A stretch of DNA of 64,000 nucleotides from an uncultured Eubacteriales bacterium (GCA_949296455.1 CASFOZ010000008.1:1-64000); one strand, 5' to 3'; shown: positions 26,119-37,693, counted from the first letter of the stretch. A program made the numbers and translations. Notes: generated from the letters alone by a model not told the origin.

Positions 26119-27861
26119 ATGAAAAAAATTAATTTAAAAATAAACGGTCTTAGTGTAACGGTGCCCGAAGGAACTACAATCCTCGAGGCTGCAAATACCG
26201 CAGGCATTAAAATACCGACTTTATGTTATTTAAAAGATATTAACAAAATCGGCGCTTGCAGAGTCTGCGTCGTCGAAGTCAAGGGTGCAAGAAACCTCGT
26301 CGCTTCCTGCGTTTATCCGGTCAGTGAAGGAATGGAAGTTATTACGAATTCTCCGAAAGTTCTCGACAGCCGTAAAAAAACCGTAGAACTTCTTCTGTCA
26401 AACCATAATCAGGATTGTTTAAGCTGCGTCAGAAACGGCAGTTGTGAGCTTAACAAACTCTCTTACGAACTCGGTTGCAAAAGCGACAGTTACGAGGGAG
26501 TTAAAACCGAAAGCAAAGTCGACAACAGCAGTTTAAGTATCGTGAGAGATAACTCTAAATGTATTCTTTGCCGTCGCTGTGTCGCCGCTTGTCAGGCTTA
26601 TCAGTCGGTTTCTGTTATCGGCGCAAACTCGAAAGGCTTCGATACACATATAGCTTGTGCTTTCGAACAGCCGTTAGGGGAAGTAAGTTGCGTTAACTGC
26701 GGTCAGTGCATTAATGTTTGTCCGACAGGCGCTTTGAGGGAAAAAGACGAGATAGACGATGTTCTCGAAGCTTTGAATAATCCCGATAAATATGTCGTAG
26801 TAGGTACTGCTCCTTCCATAAGGGTTGCCTTGGGCGAGGAGTTCGGTTATCCTATCGGCAAGAATGTAGAAGGTAAAATGGTAGCCGCTCTCAGAAAATT
26901 AGGATTTAAAAATGTATTCGATGTGGATTTTGCGGCTGACCTTACAATTATGGAAGAAGGCTACGAGTTCATTGACAGAGTCAAAAACGGCGGCAAGCTT
27001 CCCATGATGACAAGCTGTTCGCCTGCTTGGATTAAGTTTATGGAACACAATTATCCTGAGCTTTTAGGACATCTTTCCACGGCTAAATCTCCTCAGCAGA
27101 TGTTCGGCGCTTGCTGTAAAACCTATTTCGCCGAAAAAATGGGTATCGACCCCAAAAAAATGTTCGTAGTTTCAATTATGCCTTGTACGGCTAAAAAATA
27201 CGAAAAAGACAGACCTTATCAGTCGGCTGCCGGCGTTAAGGATATCGACGCAGTTCTTACCACAAGAGAACTTGCTCGCCTCATCAAAAGATGCGGTATA
27301 ATGTTCAACAACTTAAAAGACGAACAGTTCGACGCTCCTTTGGGTATCGGCTCGGGCGCAGGTCTTATTTTCGGCGCAACGGGCGGTGTTATGGAAGCGG
27401 CTTTGAGAACTGTGGCTTCCGTTCTTACAGGAAGCGATTTGAACAATATCGATTTCAATGAAGTAAGAGGTAATTCCAGCGTAAAAGAAGCAGTTTACGA
27501 TATCGCCGGAATGAAAGTCAAAGTTGCGGTAGTTTCAAGTCTTTCGGCTGCTCGTGATATGATGGAAAAGGTCAAGAACGGTAAAGCGGATTATCATTTC
27601 ATAGAAGTTATGAGTTGTCCCGGAGGCTGTGTAAACGGCGGTGGTCAGCCTATACTCGATGCCCATACAAGAAATACCGTAGATTACAAAAAATTAAGAG
27701 CTTCGGCTATTTATAAAACCGACAAAGCAATGAAACTTCGTATGTCACATCACAATCCTGCAGTAAGAGAAATTTACGAAAGTTATTTCGAAAAACCGAA
27801 CAGTCATAAAGCACACGAAGCTTTACATACAAAGTATGTAAAAAGAAACAGTTTTAATTAA
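26119..27861 (+). CDS. hydA: [FeFe] hydrogenase catalytic subunit HydA/HndD
   Basis: 580 residues. N-terminal [2Fe-2S] ligands C36, C47, C50, C64. A His-Cys3 [4Fe-4S] site is H96, C100, C103, C109. Two further clusters come from C148/151/154 with C201, and C191/194/197 with C158. The H-cluster motifs are TSCSPAW (298-304), MPCTAKKYE (354-362) and EVMSCPGGCVNGGGQP (496-511). The first motif has Ser where the C. pasteurianus enzyme has a second Cys. I recall this variant in other NADH-linked HydA proteins and do not treat it as inactivating. It produces or uptakes H2. Maturases HydEFG are not in the window. A terminator follows directly. Confidence 0.96.
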   Translation: MKKINLKINGLSVTVPEGTTILEAANTAGIKIPTLCYLKDINKIGACRVCVVEVKGARNLVASCVYPVSEGMEVITNSPKVLDSRKKTVELLLSNHNQDCLSCVRNGSCELNKLSYELGCKSDSYEGVKTESKVDNSSLSIVRDNSKCILCRRCVAACQAYQSVSVIGANSKGFDTHIACAFEQPLGEVSCVNCGQCINVCPTGALREKDEIDDVLEALNNPDKYVVVGTAPSIRVALGEEFGYPIGKNVEGKMVAALRKLGFKNVFDVDFAADLTIMEEGYEFIDRVKNGGKLPMMTSCSPAWIKFMEHNYPELLGHLSTAKSPQQMFGACCKTYFAEKMGIDPKKMFVVSIMPCTAKKYEKDRPYQSAAGVKDIDAVLTTRELARLIKRCGIMFNNLKDEQFDAPLGIGSGAGLIFGATGGVMEAALRTVASVLTGSDLNNIDFNEVRGNSSVKEAVYDIAGMKVKVAVVSSLSAARDMMEKVKNGKADYHFIEVMSCPGGCVNGGGQPILDAHTRNTVDYKKLRASAIYKTDKAMKLRMSHHNPAVREIYESYFEKPNSHKAHEALHTKYVKRNSFN

Positions 27862-27862
27862 T

Positions 27863-27888
27863 AAAAACGGCCGAAAGGCCGTTTTTTT
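27863..27888 (+). terminator. intrinsic terminator after hydA
   Basis: AAAAACGGCC, GAAA tetraloop, GGCCGTTTTTTT: a strong symmetric hairpin beginning one base after the hydA stop codon. Confidence 0.95.
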
Positions 27889-27905
27889 ATTTCAATAAAA
27901 TAACA

Positions 27906-28097
27906 GTAACAAACGCAGTAACAAACGCAGTAACAAACGCAGTAACAAACGCAGTAACAAACACAGTAACAAACGCAGTAACAAACGCAGTAACAATCGC
28001 AGTGATAAACATAGTGACAAACGTAGCAATAAACACAGCAATAAACACAGTAATAAATATAGTAATAATCAAAGTTAATATCGCCGTTATAATCATA
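27906..28097. repeat. 12-bp minisatellite, 16 units in register
   Basis: Units of GTAACAAACGCA. Units 1-4, 6 and 7 are identical, units 5 and 8 have one change, and units 9-16 drift progressively, with no insertion or deletion over 192 bp. Because the period is a multiple of three, both strands stay open: plus reads VTNA repeats, minus reads AFVT repeats (a 69-codon frame at 27887-28096). Neither frame has a ribosome binding site, so I do not call a gene. The remaining 28098-28339 before gdhA is AT-rich with nothing further recognised. Confidence 0.9.
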
Positions 28098-28327
28098 ATC
28101 GAAATAATAATTTTTATTTAATGGTTTTAAAAATTATAAGCAGCATTTCTTTTTATATTCAAAATTTTTTATATTAACAGTAAAGCTTTTATTGTGTTAA
28201 AGTAATTTGAATTTATCGGATAAATATTTGTATGGAATACATTTGTTTATTAATAAAAAAAATATAAAAATACCTTTAAATAATTTGTAAGTTTAAAGCC
28301 GTGTATGATAAAATATTTCTTGTATAA

Positions 28328-29677
<1,350 letters not shown>

Positions 29678-29756
29678 TATATTATTGAATATCGGTTTGT
29701 ATTTTATTGTTTTTTGTCAATAATTTACACGACTTTCTATCTTGGAGCAGACTTTT

Positions 29757-32171
29757 ATGGATATGAAATCTGTTGAGGCAAAATGGCAAAAACGCTGGCA
29801 GGAAACCGGCGAGAACGAGTTCAACGAGAAAAACATAGATAAAAAATATTATGTTCTCGAAATGTTTTCTTATCCTTCCGGTGCTAAATTGCATGTCGGA
29901 CACTGGTATAATTTCGGACCTTCCGACAGTTTTGCGAGATTTAAAAAAATGCAGGGATACGAAGTCTTCGAACCTATGGGGTTCGACGCCTTCGGTCTTC
30001 CTGCCGAAAATTACGCTATTAAAACGGGAATTCACCCTCAGGATTCCACTCTGAAAAATATCGAAACTATGGAAATGCAGCTCAAAAAAATGGGCGCTAT
30101 GTTCGATTGGAATCACGAAGTGGTAACTTGTCTTCCCGATTATTACAAGTGGACTCAATGGCTCTTTTTGCAACTTTATAAAAAAGGACTTGCTTACAGA
30201 AAAGAGGCTCCCGTAAACTGGTGTTCGAGCTGTAATACCGTTCTTGCCAACGAACAGGTTCAGGACGGTCTTTGCGAAAGATGTTCGACTCCTGTCGTAA
30301 GGAAAAACCTTACTCAATGGTTCTTTAAAATTACCGATTATGCAGAAGAACTGCTTTCAGGACTCGATAAACTCGATTGGCCGGAAAAGACAAAGCTCAT
30401 GCAGAAAAACTGGATAGGAAAGTCCACAGGTTCGGAAATCGTTTTTAAAACAGAAAAAGGTTCTTCCTTTAAAGTGTTTACGACTCGTGCCGATACTTTG
30501 TTCGGCGTAAGTTATACGGTACTTGCCCCCGAACACCCTTTGGTAAAAAAACTTACAACGAAAGAACATAAAAAAGAGGTTGATGAGTATCTTGTCGAAA
30601 CTTCTAAATGCAACGAAATCGACAGACTGAGTACTCAGCGCGAAAAAACCGGTGTATTTACCGGTTCTTATGCTATAAACCCCGTGAACGGTGAAAAAAT
30701 TCCCATTTGGATTGCAGATTATGTTCTGTTCAGTTACGGAACCGGTGCGGTTATGGGCGTTCCCGCTCACGACGACAGAGATTTTGCTTTCGCAAAAAAA
30801 TATAATCTTCCCATAAAAAGAGTTATAGAGGGCGGCGAACTTCCTTTTACCGAGTACGGAATCCTCGTAGACAGCGGTAAATTCAGCGGTATGAAAAGCG
30901 AAGAAGCTAAAAAAGCCATTACCCAAGAATTGCAGTCGGAAGGAAAGGGAAGTCTTAAAACAAATTACAGACTCCGTGACTGGCTTGTTTCCCGTCAGCG
31001 TTATTGGGGCGCTCCGATACCTATTATATATTGTCCACATTGCGGAACCGTTCCCGTTCCCGAAAGCGATTTGCCCGTTCAGCTTCCTTACGATGTTGAC
31101 TTTACGCCCGACGGAAAATCTCCGCTTTTAAAACACGAAAAATTTATGAATACGGTATGTCCTATTTGTAAAGCTCCCGCAAAAAGAGAGCCCGATACTT
31201 TGGACACATTCGTTTGTTCTTCGTGGTATTATTTGCGCTATGCGGATAATAAAAATAAAAATGCTCCTTTCGATAAGGATAAAGCGGATAAATATCTTCC
31301 CGTAGATAAATATATAGGCGGCGCTGAACACGCTTGTATGCATTTGCTTTATGCGAGATTCGTAACTAAAGCCCTTAAAGATATGGGATATATTGACTTT
31401 GACGAACCGTTTTTATCTCTCGTCCATCAAGGCACGATTTTAGGTCCCGACGGATTCAAAATGAGTAAGTCAAGAGGGAATGTCGTTTCTCCCGACGAGT
31501 ATATCGAAAAATACGGCGCCGACGCATTCAGGATTTATCTTATGTTCGGATTCTCTTATATAGAGGGCGGTCCCTGGAACGAAAAAGGCATAGAGGCTAT
31601 CGCTAAATTTTTGGAAAGGGTGGAAAGAATTTCCGATATTGCAAATTCCCTTAAAAACACAGCTCCCCAAAAACAAAAAGGCGAAAGAGAAAAACAACTC
31701 GATTACGTAAGGAACAATACCATAAAATGCGTAACAAGCGATATGGAAAGTTTTTCTTTCAATACCGCAGTCGCAAGAATTATGGAACTTGTGAACGCTC
31801 TTTATAAATATTACGGCGACGGAGTCGACGATGTCGCTTTGTTTAAAGATACCGTAAGAGACCTTGTTCTTCTACTTGCTCCTCTTACTCCGCATTTTGC
31901 AGAAGAACTTAACGAGAGAGCGGGCAGCGGTAAATCGGTATTCCGTTATTCTTATCCGATTTGCAACGAAAAAGCCCTCGTTCTCGACGAAATAGAACTT
32001 GCCGTTCAGATAAATAACAGAATAAAATGCAAAATAGTCGTTCCTACTTCCTGCGATAACAAGGAAATTGAAAAAAGGGTACTTGCTCTTCCGCAATTGA
32101 AAGAGGAACTTAAAGACGGTTATAAAAAGATAATAGTTATTCCGAAAAGACTGGTTAATATAGTAAAATAA
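29757..32171 (+). CDS. leuS: leucyl-tRNA synthetase
   Basis: 804 residues from the ATG at 29757, with GGAG nine bases upstream. A TTG at 29742 overlaps that site and is not the start. Class I motifs: [19 protein letters not shown] (HIGH equivalent HVGH, about 41-44) and [11 protein letters not shown] near 568-578. The CP1 editing domain has [13 protein letters not shown] Cys set, [15 protein letters not shown], belongs to the leucyl-specific zinc region. No T-box leader is visible in the 79 bases after gdhA. Confidence 0.97.
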   Translation: MDMKSVEAKWQKRWQETGENEFNEKNIDKKYYVLEMFSYPSGAKLHVGHWYNFGPSDSFARFKKMQGYEVFEPMGFDAFGLPAENYAIKTGIHPQDSTLKNIETMEMQLKKMGAMFDWNHEVVTCLPDYYKWTQWLFLQLYKKGLAYRKEAPVNWCSSCNTVLANEQVQDGLCERCSTPVVRKNLTQWFFKITDYAEELLSGLDKLDWPEKTKLMQKNWIGKSTGSEIVFKTEKGSSFKVFTTRADTLFGVSYTVLAPEHPLVKKLTTKEHKKEVDEYLVETSKCNEIDRLSTQREKTGVFTGSYAINPVNGEKIPIWIADYVLFSYGTGAVMGVPAHDDRDFAFAKKYNLPIKRVIEGGELPFTEYGILVDSGKFSGMKSEEAKKAITQELQSEGKGSLKTNYRLRDWLVSRQRYWGAPIPIIYCPHCGTVPVPESDLPVQLPYDVDFTPDGKSPLLKHEKFMNTVCPICKAPAKREPDTLDTFVCSSWYYLRYADNKNKNAPFDKDKADKYLPVDKYIGGAEHACMHLLYARFVTKALKDMGYIDFDEPFLSLVHQGTILGPDGFKMSKSRGNVVSPDEYIEKYGADAFRIYLMFGFSYIEGGPWNEKGIEAIAKFLERVERISDIANSLKNTAPQKQKGEREKQLDYVRNNTIKCVTSDMESFSFNTAVARIMELVNALYKYYGDGVDDVALFKDTVRDLVLLLAPLTPHFAEELNERAGSGKSVFRYSYPICNEKALVLDEIELAVQINNRIKCKIVVPTSCDNKEIEKRVLALPQLKEELKDGYKKIIVIPKRLVNIVK

Positions 32172-32293
32172 TTAAATTATTGTTTAATTGTCTTAACGCT
32201 GTTAAAATAACGGACACAAGGTTTAATTTTTATTTAAGAGGTAAATTATATTTATAAACTTAACGATAAGTTTAATATAAACAGGAGAGAAAA

Positions 32294-33556
32294 ATGCTCG
32301 ATTTAAAATATGTTTGCGACAATATCGAAAGCGTTAAAAAAGCCCTTTCTACAAGAAGCGGTAAATTTCCGATTGACGAAGTCGCTCTTCTTGCGCTTAA
32401 AAGAAAGGAGCTTATAGGAAAAAGCGAAGCTATGAAGGCAGAAAAAAATAAGGCTTCCGAAAAAATCGCAGCGCTCAAAAAAGAAAAAAAGGACGCAACC
32501 GACTTAATCAAAGATATGCAGACTATTGGCGCTGAAATCAAGAAAATGGACACGGAACTCAATGAAACGGAAGCAAAAATCAAAGAACTTATGCTTGCTA
32601 TTCCTAATATTCCGAATCCTTCCATAAAAGTCGGCAAAGACAGCGACGATAACAGGGAAGTCCGTAAATTTATGACTCCTACAAAATTTTCCTTTACTCC
32701 GCTCGCCCATTGGGATATCGGCGAAAATTTAGGTATTTTAAGTCCTCGCCTTGCAGGAAAAATTACCGGCACCCGTTTTACGGTTTATAAGGGTTGGGGT
32801 GCAAAACTCGAAAGAGCCGTTATCAATTTTATGCTCGATTCCCACGCAGAAGAAGGCTATGAGGAAGTTTTTCCTCCTTTTATGGTAAACCGTGACAGCA
32901 TGATAGGAACCGGTCAGCTTCCGAAATTCGAAGAAGATATGTTCGCAATCAAAAATACCGATTATTATCTTATTCCCACTGCCGAAGTTCCGGTTACGAA
33001 TCTTTTAAGAGGGGAAATTATAGATAAAGAAAAACTTCCTATTTATTATTGCGCTTATACTGCTTGTTTCAGAGCCGAAGCGGGAAGCGCAGGCAGGGAC
33101 ACAAGAGGTCTTATAAGACAGCACCAGTTTAACAAAGTCGAACTTGTTAAGTTTACATTGCCCGAAAATAGTTACGATGAACTTGAAAAACTTACCGAAA
33201 ATGCAGAAAATATCCTTAAAAAACTTAAAATCCCTTACAGGGTTGTGGAACTTTGTACGGGAGATTTGGGGTTCAGTTCCGCAAAAACTTACGATATCGA
33301 AGTCTGGATGCCGAGTTACGGAAAATATGTCGAAATCAGTTCTTGCTCGGATTTCGAAGATTTTCAGGCAAGAAGAGCAAATATCAAATTCAGAGACGAG
33401 AATAAAAAGACGGCTTTCGTTCATACTCTAAACGGCAGCGGTCTTGCAGTAGGAAGAACTGTTGCGGCAATTTTGGAAAACTATCAGAATGCCGACGGTT
33501 CGGTTACCGTTCCCGAAGTTTTAAGAAAGTATATCGGTACGGATATTATAAAATAA
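32294..33556 (+). CDS. serS: seryl-tRNA synthetase
   Basis: 420 residues. An N-terminal long coiled-coil arm (residues about 30-100) binds tRNA-Ser. Class II motif 2 is [21 protein letters not shown] and motif 3 is [27 protein letters not shown] precedes the ATG. The window also carries its substrate tRNA-Ser(TGA) at 6042. It is followed by an intrinsic terminator and then the chorismate mutase gene. The 122-bp leader has no T-box elements. Confidence 0.97.
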   Translation: MLDLKYVCDNIESVKKALSTRSGKFPIDEVALLALKRKELIGKSEAMKAEKNKASEKIAALKKEKKDATDLIKDMQTIGAEIKKMDTELNETEAKIKELMLAIPNIPNPSIKVGKDSDDNREVRKFMTPTKFSFTPLAHWDIGENLGILSPRLAGKITGTRFTVYKGWGAKLERAVINFMLDSHAEEGYEEVFPPFMVNRDSMIGTGQLPKFEEDMFAIKNTDYYLIPTAEVPVTNLLRGEIIDKEKLPIYYCAYTACFRAEAGSAGRDTRGLIRQHQFNKVELVKFTLPENSYDELEKLTENAENILKKLKIPYRVVELCTGDLGFSSAKTYDIEVWMPSYGKYVEISSCSDFEDFQARRANIKFRDENKKTAFVHTLNGSGLAVGRTVAAILENYQNADGSVTVPEVLRKYIGTDIIK

Positions 33557-33560
33557 CAGA

Positions 33561-33587
33561 ATTACCGTATTTATTACGGTAATTTTT
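33561..33587 (+). terminator. intrinsic terminator between serS and the chorismate mutase gene
   Basis: ATTACCGTA (33561-33569) pairs with TACGGTAAT (33575-33583), loop TTTAT, then TTTT. It starts five bases after the serS stop. The short T-run suggests partial read-through. Confidence 0.75.
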
Positions 33588-33607
33588 ACATAAAGGAGAA
33601 AATTTTT

Positions 33608-33868
33608 ATGGGTAACGACAGCATAGAACAACTCAGAGAAGAAATAGACGCCATAGACGACGAACTCGTTAAATTATTGCTTAAAAGAGCGGGCGTCACC
33701 AAGAAAATTTACGATTTGAAAAAAGAAAGAAATATGAAGACTCTTTCGGCTTCAAGAGATATGCAGATTTTCGAAAGAATTACCGACGGACTCAACGACC
33801 TTGAAGCCGATTATTTAAGACAGATTTATCAGGAAATTTTCAGAGCTTCTCATTCCTTTTTGGAATAA
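33608..33868 (+). CDS. chorismate mutase (AroQ type, monofunctional)
   Basis: 86 residues. The AroQ helical pattern is clear: LREEIDAIDDELVKLLLKRAGVTKKI, with the conserved Arg and Lys, then a second helix SRDMQIFERI and YLRQIYQEIFRASHSFLE. It converts chorismate to prephenate for phenylalanine and tyrosine. AAGGAGAA precedes the ATG. It stands alone, without a prephenate dehydratase or dehydrogenase domain. Confidence 0.9.
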   Translation: MGNDSIEQLREEIDAIDDELVKLLLKRAGVTKKIYDLKKERNMKTLSASRDMQIFERITDGLNDLEADYLRQIYQEIFRASHSFLE

Positions 33869-33976
33869 TCGATTAAATTGTTTTTTTAACTTTGTTTATA
33901 GGTTAATCATTTAAGAGAGTTATTTCGGTTAACAAACGCCGTTAAATTTTCTGATTATTAATTAAGTATTGAAGAC

Positions 33977-34004
33977 GGAAATCTGAATTTGATTTCCTTT
34001 TTTT
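33977..34004 (+). terminator. intrinsic terminator after the chorismate mutase gene
   Basis: GGAAATC (33977-33983) pairs with GATTTCC (33991-33997), loop TGAATTT, then seven T. It lies between convergent genes (chorismate mutase and the TetR regulator). Confidence 0.8.
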
Positions 34005-34037
34005 AATTTTGAAAACCGATTGATAAATTTAAATTTT

Positions 34038-34646
34038 TTATATCTTTTTAGGCGGTTTTATAGGGGATATAGGTTTAATGTTTTCGCTTTCTGACTCTAC
34101 AAGAAGTTTGGCAAGTTCAAGACAATCGATATCGTCTACTCCGACAGCTTCCTGAACTATCATACCGTCAACTATTAAAAGAAGAAGGCGTGACAGAGTT
34201 TCGGCATTTTCTGTGTTTTCAAATCTTCTGTTTATGGATTTCGCTATCTTATGACGCCATTCCGAATACTTTTCTTTGAAAATTTCCTTTATTTTTTCGT
34301 TGCCCATAAAGGCTTTGGTAACTAAGTATAAGTGCATTTTCGCACGCTCTTCAAAGTGCGCGCCTCTGTCGAATATATAGGCTACTAGTCTTACAAGAGA
34401 TTTATCTTCGTGTTCTTCGGAATACCAGTGAGAAAGATATTTTTCCATATAATCCAGATATTTCATTGTAAGGTCTAAAAGTATAAGCTCCTTGGAAGAA
34501 TAATAATAGTAAAGCGTCCCTTTGCTTATTCCTACACGGGCGGCTATATCGGCAAGCGATATGCTTTCCATTTTTCCTTCCGCAATAAATTCCTGCATAC
34601 ATTTTAATATTTCTTCTTTTGTCTTGGAATTTTTATTTTCTGCCAT
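34038..34646 (-). CDS. TetR family transcriptional regulator
   Basis: 202 residues. The N-terminal helix-turn-helix is ISLADIAARVGISKGTLYYYY with SSKELILLDL, classic TetR. The C-terminal ligand-binding domain has no recognised effector. It diverges from the small PH-domain-like gene at 34834 across a 187-bp gap, which may contain its operator, though I see no convincing palindrome. It ends in a Lys/Pro-rich tail. Confidence 0.9.
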   Translation of the reverse strand: MAENKNSKTKEEILKCMQEFIAEGKMESISLADIAARVGISKGTLYYYYSSKELILLDLTMKYLDYMEKYLSHWYSEEHEDKSLVRLVAYIFDRGAHFEERAKMHLYLVTKAFMGNEKIKEIFKEKYSEWRHKIAKSINRRFENTENAETLSRLLLLIVDGMIVQEAVGVDDIDCLELAKLLVESESENIKPISPIKPPKKI

Positions 34647-34833
34647 ATTTTTTCACCTTTTTTTAAGAATACTATATTATTATTGAATTGTCAAAGTAAA
34701 ATTCTTTCTTATATATTAAGCAAATTTGCTTTCGGGTGCTTTCTTGTTTATAAGTTGTTTGCTTTTTACTTGTATAAAGAAAGATATTGTGTTAAAATAT
34801 TTTATTGTAATATAAGTAAAAAAGATTTGTGAT

Positions 34834-35253
34834 ATGAGTAAAAAAGATGTCTTGTTCGGATTTTTAACCGTATTGATTTTATTGCTTTTATTTCTTTCGT
34901 CAATAATATGGATGCTGTATACCATTCAGCAGTATCCCAATATTTCCGTTTCGGAAGGTTTCGTTTCTATTGACGGCTACTATAATAAAAAAATCAATCT
35001 CGAAGGAGCAACCGCTTATCTTACAGATGAAGCAATAGTTTTAGACGAAACTTATTCGGGAAAGGGTTCGAATAATATAAAAAAAGGTAATTATATGCTT
35101 AAAGGGCAGAATGAACCGGTATATCTTAACCTTATTAAATTCGACGAAACTTATATTAAAATAATCGATTCTGCCCAAAATACTTATATGATTAACAGGG
35201 AAAGTTACGAGGAAACTTTACACCTTTTCGAAAGCATAAGCGCTTATTTATAG
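34834..35253 (+). CDS. membrane-anchored protein with a bacterial PH-like domain (inferred)
   Basis: 139 residues. One N-terminal membrane helix (about 8-30, LFGFLTVLILLLLFLSSIIW) is followed by a compact beta-rich extracytoplasmic part ending YMINRESYEETLHLFESI. That ending resembles the bacterial PH domain (bPH) pattern in which a final helix follows the phrase INxESxExT. The function is unknown. It lies eight bases upstream of trpS, whose Shine-Dalgarno is in the gap, so it is likely co-transcribed. Confidence 0.6.
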   Translation: MSKKDVLFGFLTVLILLLLFLSSIIWMLYTIQQYPNISVSEGFVSIDGYYNKKINLEGATAYLTDEAIVLDETYSGKGSNNIKKGNYMLKGQNEPVYLNLIKFDETYIKIIDSAQNTYMINRESYEETLHLFESISAYL

Positions 35254-35261
35254 GAGATTTT

Positions 35262-36245
35262 ATGAAAAAGATAATTTACAGCGGTACTCAGCCTACAGGT
35301 ATCATTACAATAGGAAATTACTTGGGCGCTATCAAAAACTGGTTACTTTTGCAAAAAGATAACGACTGTATTTTTTCGATTGTCGATTTGCACGCTCTTA
35401 CCATAAAGCAAAATCCCGAAGAGTTTGCGGATAAATCGCTTTCTTTCCTCGCTCAGTATATTGCTTGCGGTCTCAGTCCCGAAAAAAGCATTCTTTATGT
35501 TCAGTCCCATGTTATAGAACATACCGCTCTTTGCTGGCTTCTTAACTGTATGACTTATATAGGCGAATGTAACAGAATGACTCAATTCAAGGATAAATCA
35601 AAAAAACACGAAGATAATATTAATATGGGTCTTATGGATTATCCGGTTTTAATGGCTGCCGATATCCTTCTTTATAAAACCGACCTTGTTCCTATCGGTA
35701 TCGACCAGAAACAGCATTTGGAACTTGCAAGAAACCTTGCCGAAAGATTCAATGCCCGTTACGGTGACACTTTCACCGTTCCCGATGGTTTTATTCCGAC
35801 AGTAGGTTCAAAAATAAAAAGCCTTCAAAATCCCGAATCTAAAATGAGTAAGTCCGATTCCAACGAAAACGCTTCGGTAGGTATTCTCGATACGCCCGAT
35901 ATGATTTTGAAAAAGTTCAAAAGGGCGGTCACCGACAGCGAAAATAAGGTTTGCTACGACGAAAACAGACCGGGTATTTCAAATCTTATAAATATTTATT
36001 GCGGCTTTACGGGGTCAAGCAGAGAAGATGTTGAAAAACAGTTTTCCGACGGCGGATACGGCAAATTCAAACTTGCGGTTGCCGACGCTGTTATTTCCGT
36101 TCTCGAACCTGTTCAGAAGGAATATGCAAAAATTATGAACGACAAAAAATATCTGATGAGCATAATCAAAGAAGGGGACGAAAAAGCCCGTAATATCGCT
36201 TCTAAAACTTTGAGAGAAGTTTACGACAAAATGGGTATCGTTTAA
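35262..36245 (+). CDS. trpS: tryptophanyl-tRNA synthetase
   Basis: 327 residues. Class I signature TQPTGIITIGNYLGA (TIGN replaces HIGH, as normal in TrpS) at about 6-20, conserved MADILLYKTDLVPIGIDQKQH, and KMSKS at about 195-199. AGGAG precedes the ATG. It is followed without gap by a DUF5685 gene (stop and start overlap by one base). Confidence 0.96.
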   Translation: MKKIIYSGTQPTGIITIGNYLGAIKNWLLLQKDNDCIFSIVDLHALTIKQNPEEFADKSLSFLAQYIACGLSPEKSILYVQSHVIEHTALCWLLNCMTYIGECNRMTQFKDKSKKHEDNINMGLMDYPVLMAADILLYKTDLVPIGIDQKQHLELARNLAERFNARYGDTFTVPDGFIPTVGSKIKSLQNPESKMSKSDSNENASVGILDTPDMILKKFKRAVTDSENKVCYDENRPGISNLINIYCGFTGSSREDVEKQFSDGGYGKFKLAVADAVISVLEPVQKEYAKIMNDKKYLMSIIKEGDEKARNIASKTLREVYDKMGIV

Positions 36246-37117
36246 TGTTCGGTTATGTGTTCGTTGATAAACCCAATCTTCTCATTAAAGACTATTCGCT
36301 TTACAGAGCGTACTATTGCGGTATTTGTAAGTGCTTGGGAAAAAACAGAAGTCAACTTATGAGGCTTACTACAAGTTACGATATTACCTTTCTCGATATT
36401 TTGCTTCATAATGTCTTTAAGAAAACTCCGGTGCTTTCAAACGAAGTTTGTATATTGAATCCTTTCAAAAAAAAACCGGTGGTTAAATGGGACGATATTA
36501 CTCTTTCTTCTATCGAAGCAAACGATTTGTTAATGTACTATAAAGCCGTCGATATGATTGCCGATAAAGATAAACTTAAAGGTAAAACCCTTAAAAATCT
36601 TGTTAAAAAAGGTTATAAAAAATCAAGAAAGAAATATCCTCAATTAGACGAACTTTTGAAAAAACAATATGAAAAACTTTCTCTTATGGAAAGAGAAAAA
36701 GAAAAAAGTGTCGATAAAGTCGCAGATTGTTTTGCCGTTATTCTTACCGAAACGGTCAAAACACTTTCAAAAGACGGCTTTACTTACGACCTCGGACAAT
36801 TTTGCTACTATATAGGAAAGTGGATATATATTATCGACGCTTTGGACGATTTAGATAAGGATTTTAACTCCGGAAACTATAATGTCTTCATAGAAAAATA
36901 CGGCAATTTTAAAAATAAAAAACAGTTTATCGACGATAACAGAACCGAAATAGAATTTATCGTTGCAGGCGTTTACAATCAGATAAAAGATATTTTCGAA
37001 AGACTTAAATTCGATATAGGCGACGGGATTATGACTAATATCGTATGGTACGGTCTTAATACCCAAAGTCTTATAGTGTTAGGGAGGTTACCTGAATGCA
37101 GAAAAACCCGTTTGTAA
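36245..37117 (+). CDS. DUF5685 family protein
   Basis: 290 residues starting on the last base of trpS. The N-terminus FGYVFVDKPNLLIKDYSLYRAYYCGICKCLG contains the family's CxxC (CGIC) and tyrosine-rich segment. The rest is helical, with acidic DALDDLDKDF near 199-208. The family is common in Clostridia and of unknown function. The Asp-rich DDLDKD and helical makeup recall all-alpha isoprenoid-binding folds, but this is only a resemblance. It overlaps the J-domain-like gene by 22 bases. Confidence 0.75.
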   Translation: MFGYVFVDKPNLLIKDYSLYRAYYCGICKCLGKNRSQLMRLTTSYDITFLDILLHNVFKKTPVLSNEVCILNPFKKKPVVKWDDITLSSIEANDLLMYYKAVDMIADKDKLKGKTLKNLVKKGYKKSRKKYPQLDELLKKQYEKLSLMEREKEKSVDKVADCFAVILTETVKTLSKDGFTYDLGQFCYYIGKWIYIIDALDDLDKDFNSGNYNVFIEKYGNFKNKKQFIDDNRTEIEFIVAGVYNQIKDIFERLKFDIGDGIMTNIVWYGLNTQSLIVLGRLPECRKTRL

Positions 37118-37692
37118 TTCTTAAAGTAAGCGAAAACGCTACTCAACAGGAAGTCTACGAGGCTTATGCCGAACTTAAAGAAAAATATTCCAACGACAGA
37201 TTTTTAGAAGGAGAAAAAGGAAAAGAAGCCGCTAAAAAACTTTCGGAAGTGGAAGCTGCTTATGCCGAAGCTATGGAAATCCTTAAAAACCGTTCTTTTA
37301 TAGAAGATACCGGCTCGATGTACGGCGGTATAGCAAAACTTATAAAAGAAGGAAAACTTAACGAGGCACAAGACAGACTCGACGATATGACGGTAAGAGA
37401 CGCTGAATGGCATTACTATCAGGCCGGTATATACCATGCTAAAAATTGGCTTAACGAAAGCAAGGCTCAACTTGAAATTGCAATAAGTATGGACCCTTCC
37501 AATACCAAATACAAGGAAACGCTTGATAAACTTTTAAAGAAAATGAACGGTCAGACTCCTCATTCCGAAACGAGAGCGGGCTATGAAAGAAACAGAGAAG
37601 ATATGTCGAATGCGGGCGGTTGCACCTGTTGCGATTTCTGTATGGGATTTCTCTGCGCAGACGCTTGTTGTAACTGTCTCGGCGGTTGTTGA
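37096..37692 (+). CDS. J-domain-like protein with Cys-rich tail, HPD motif lost
   Basis: 198 residues. The first 60 have the J-domain layout (PFVILKVSENATQQEVYEAYAEL, then KLSEVEAAYAEAM), but the loop that should read HPD is SND (EKYSNDRF), so DnaK ATPase stimulation is unlikely. A helical repeat region (about 75-155) with LNEAQDRLDDM and LNESKAQLEIAIS looks TPR-like. The last 25 residues hold nine cysteines in pairs (CTCC, CADACCNC), possibly a metal site. Similar proteins with this tail are known in Clostridia. Overlaps both neighbours, so it is coupled. Confidence 0.75.
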   Translation: MQKNPFVILKVSENATQQEVYEAYAELKEKYSNDRFLEGEKGKEAAKKLSEVEAAYAEAMEILKNRSFIEDTGSMYGGIAKLIKEGKLNEAQDRLDDMTVRDAEWHYYQAGIYHAKNWLNESKAQLEIAISMDPSNTKYKETLDKLLKKMNGQTPHSETRAGYERNREDMSNAGGCTCCDFCMGFLCADACCNCLGGC

Positions 37693-37693
37693 T

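Noticed and set aside
27887-28096. 69-codon minus-strand frame with AFVT repeats
   Set aside because: It consists only of the 12-bp tandem repeat, has no ribosome binding site, and the plus strand is equally open. It is a by-product of the period being a multiple of three.
27906-28097. CRISPR array
   Set aside because: The units are 12 bp and contiguous, with no spacers, and no cas genes are present.
34647-34833. TetR operator in the divergent gap
   Set aside because: No convincing palindrome. The gap is simply AT-rich.
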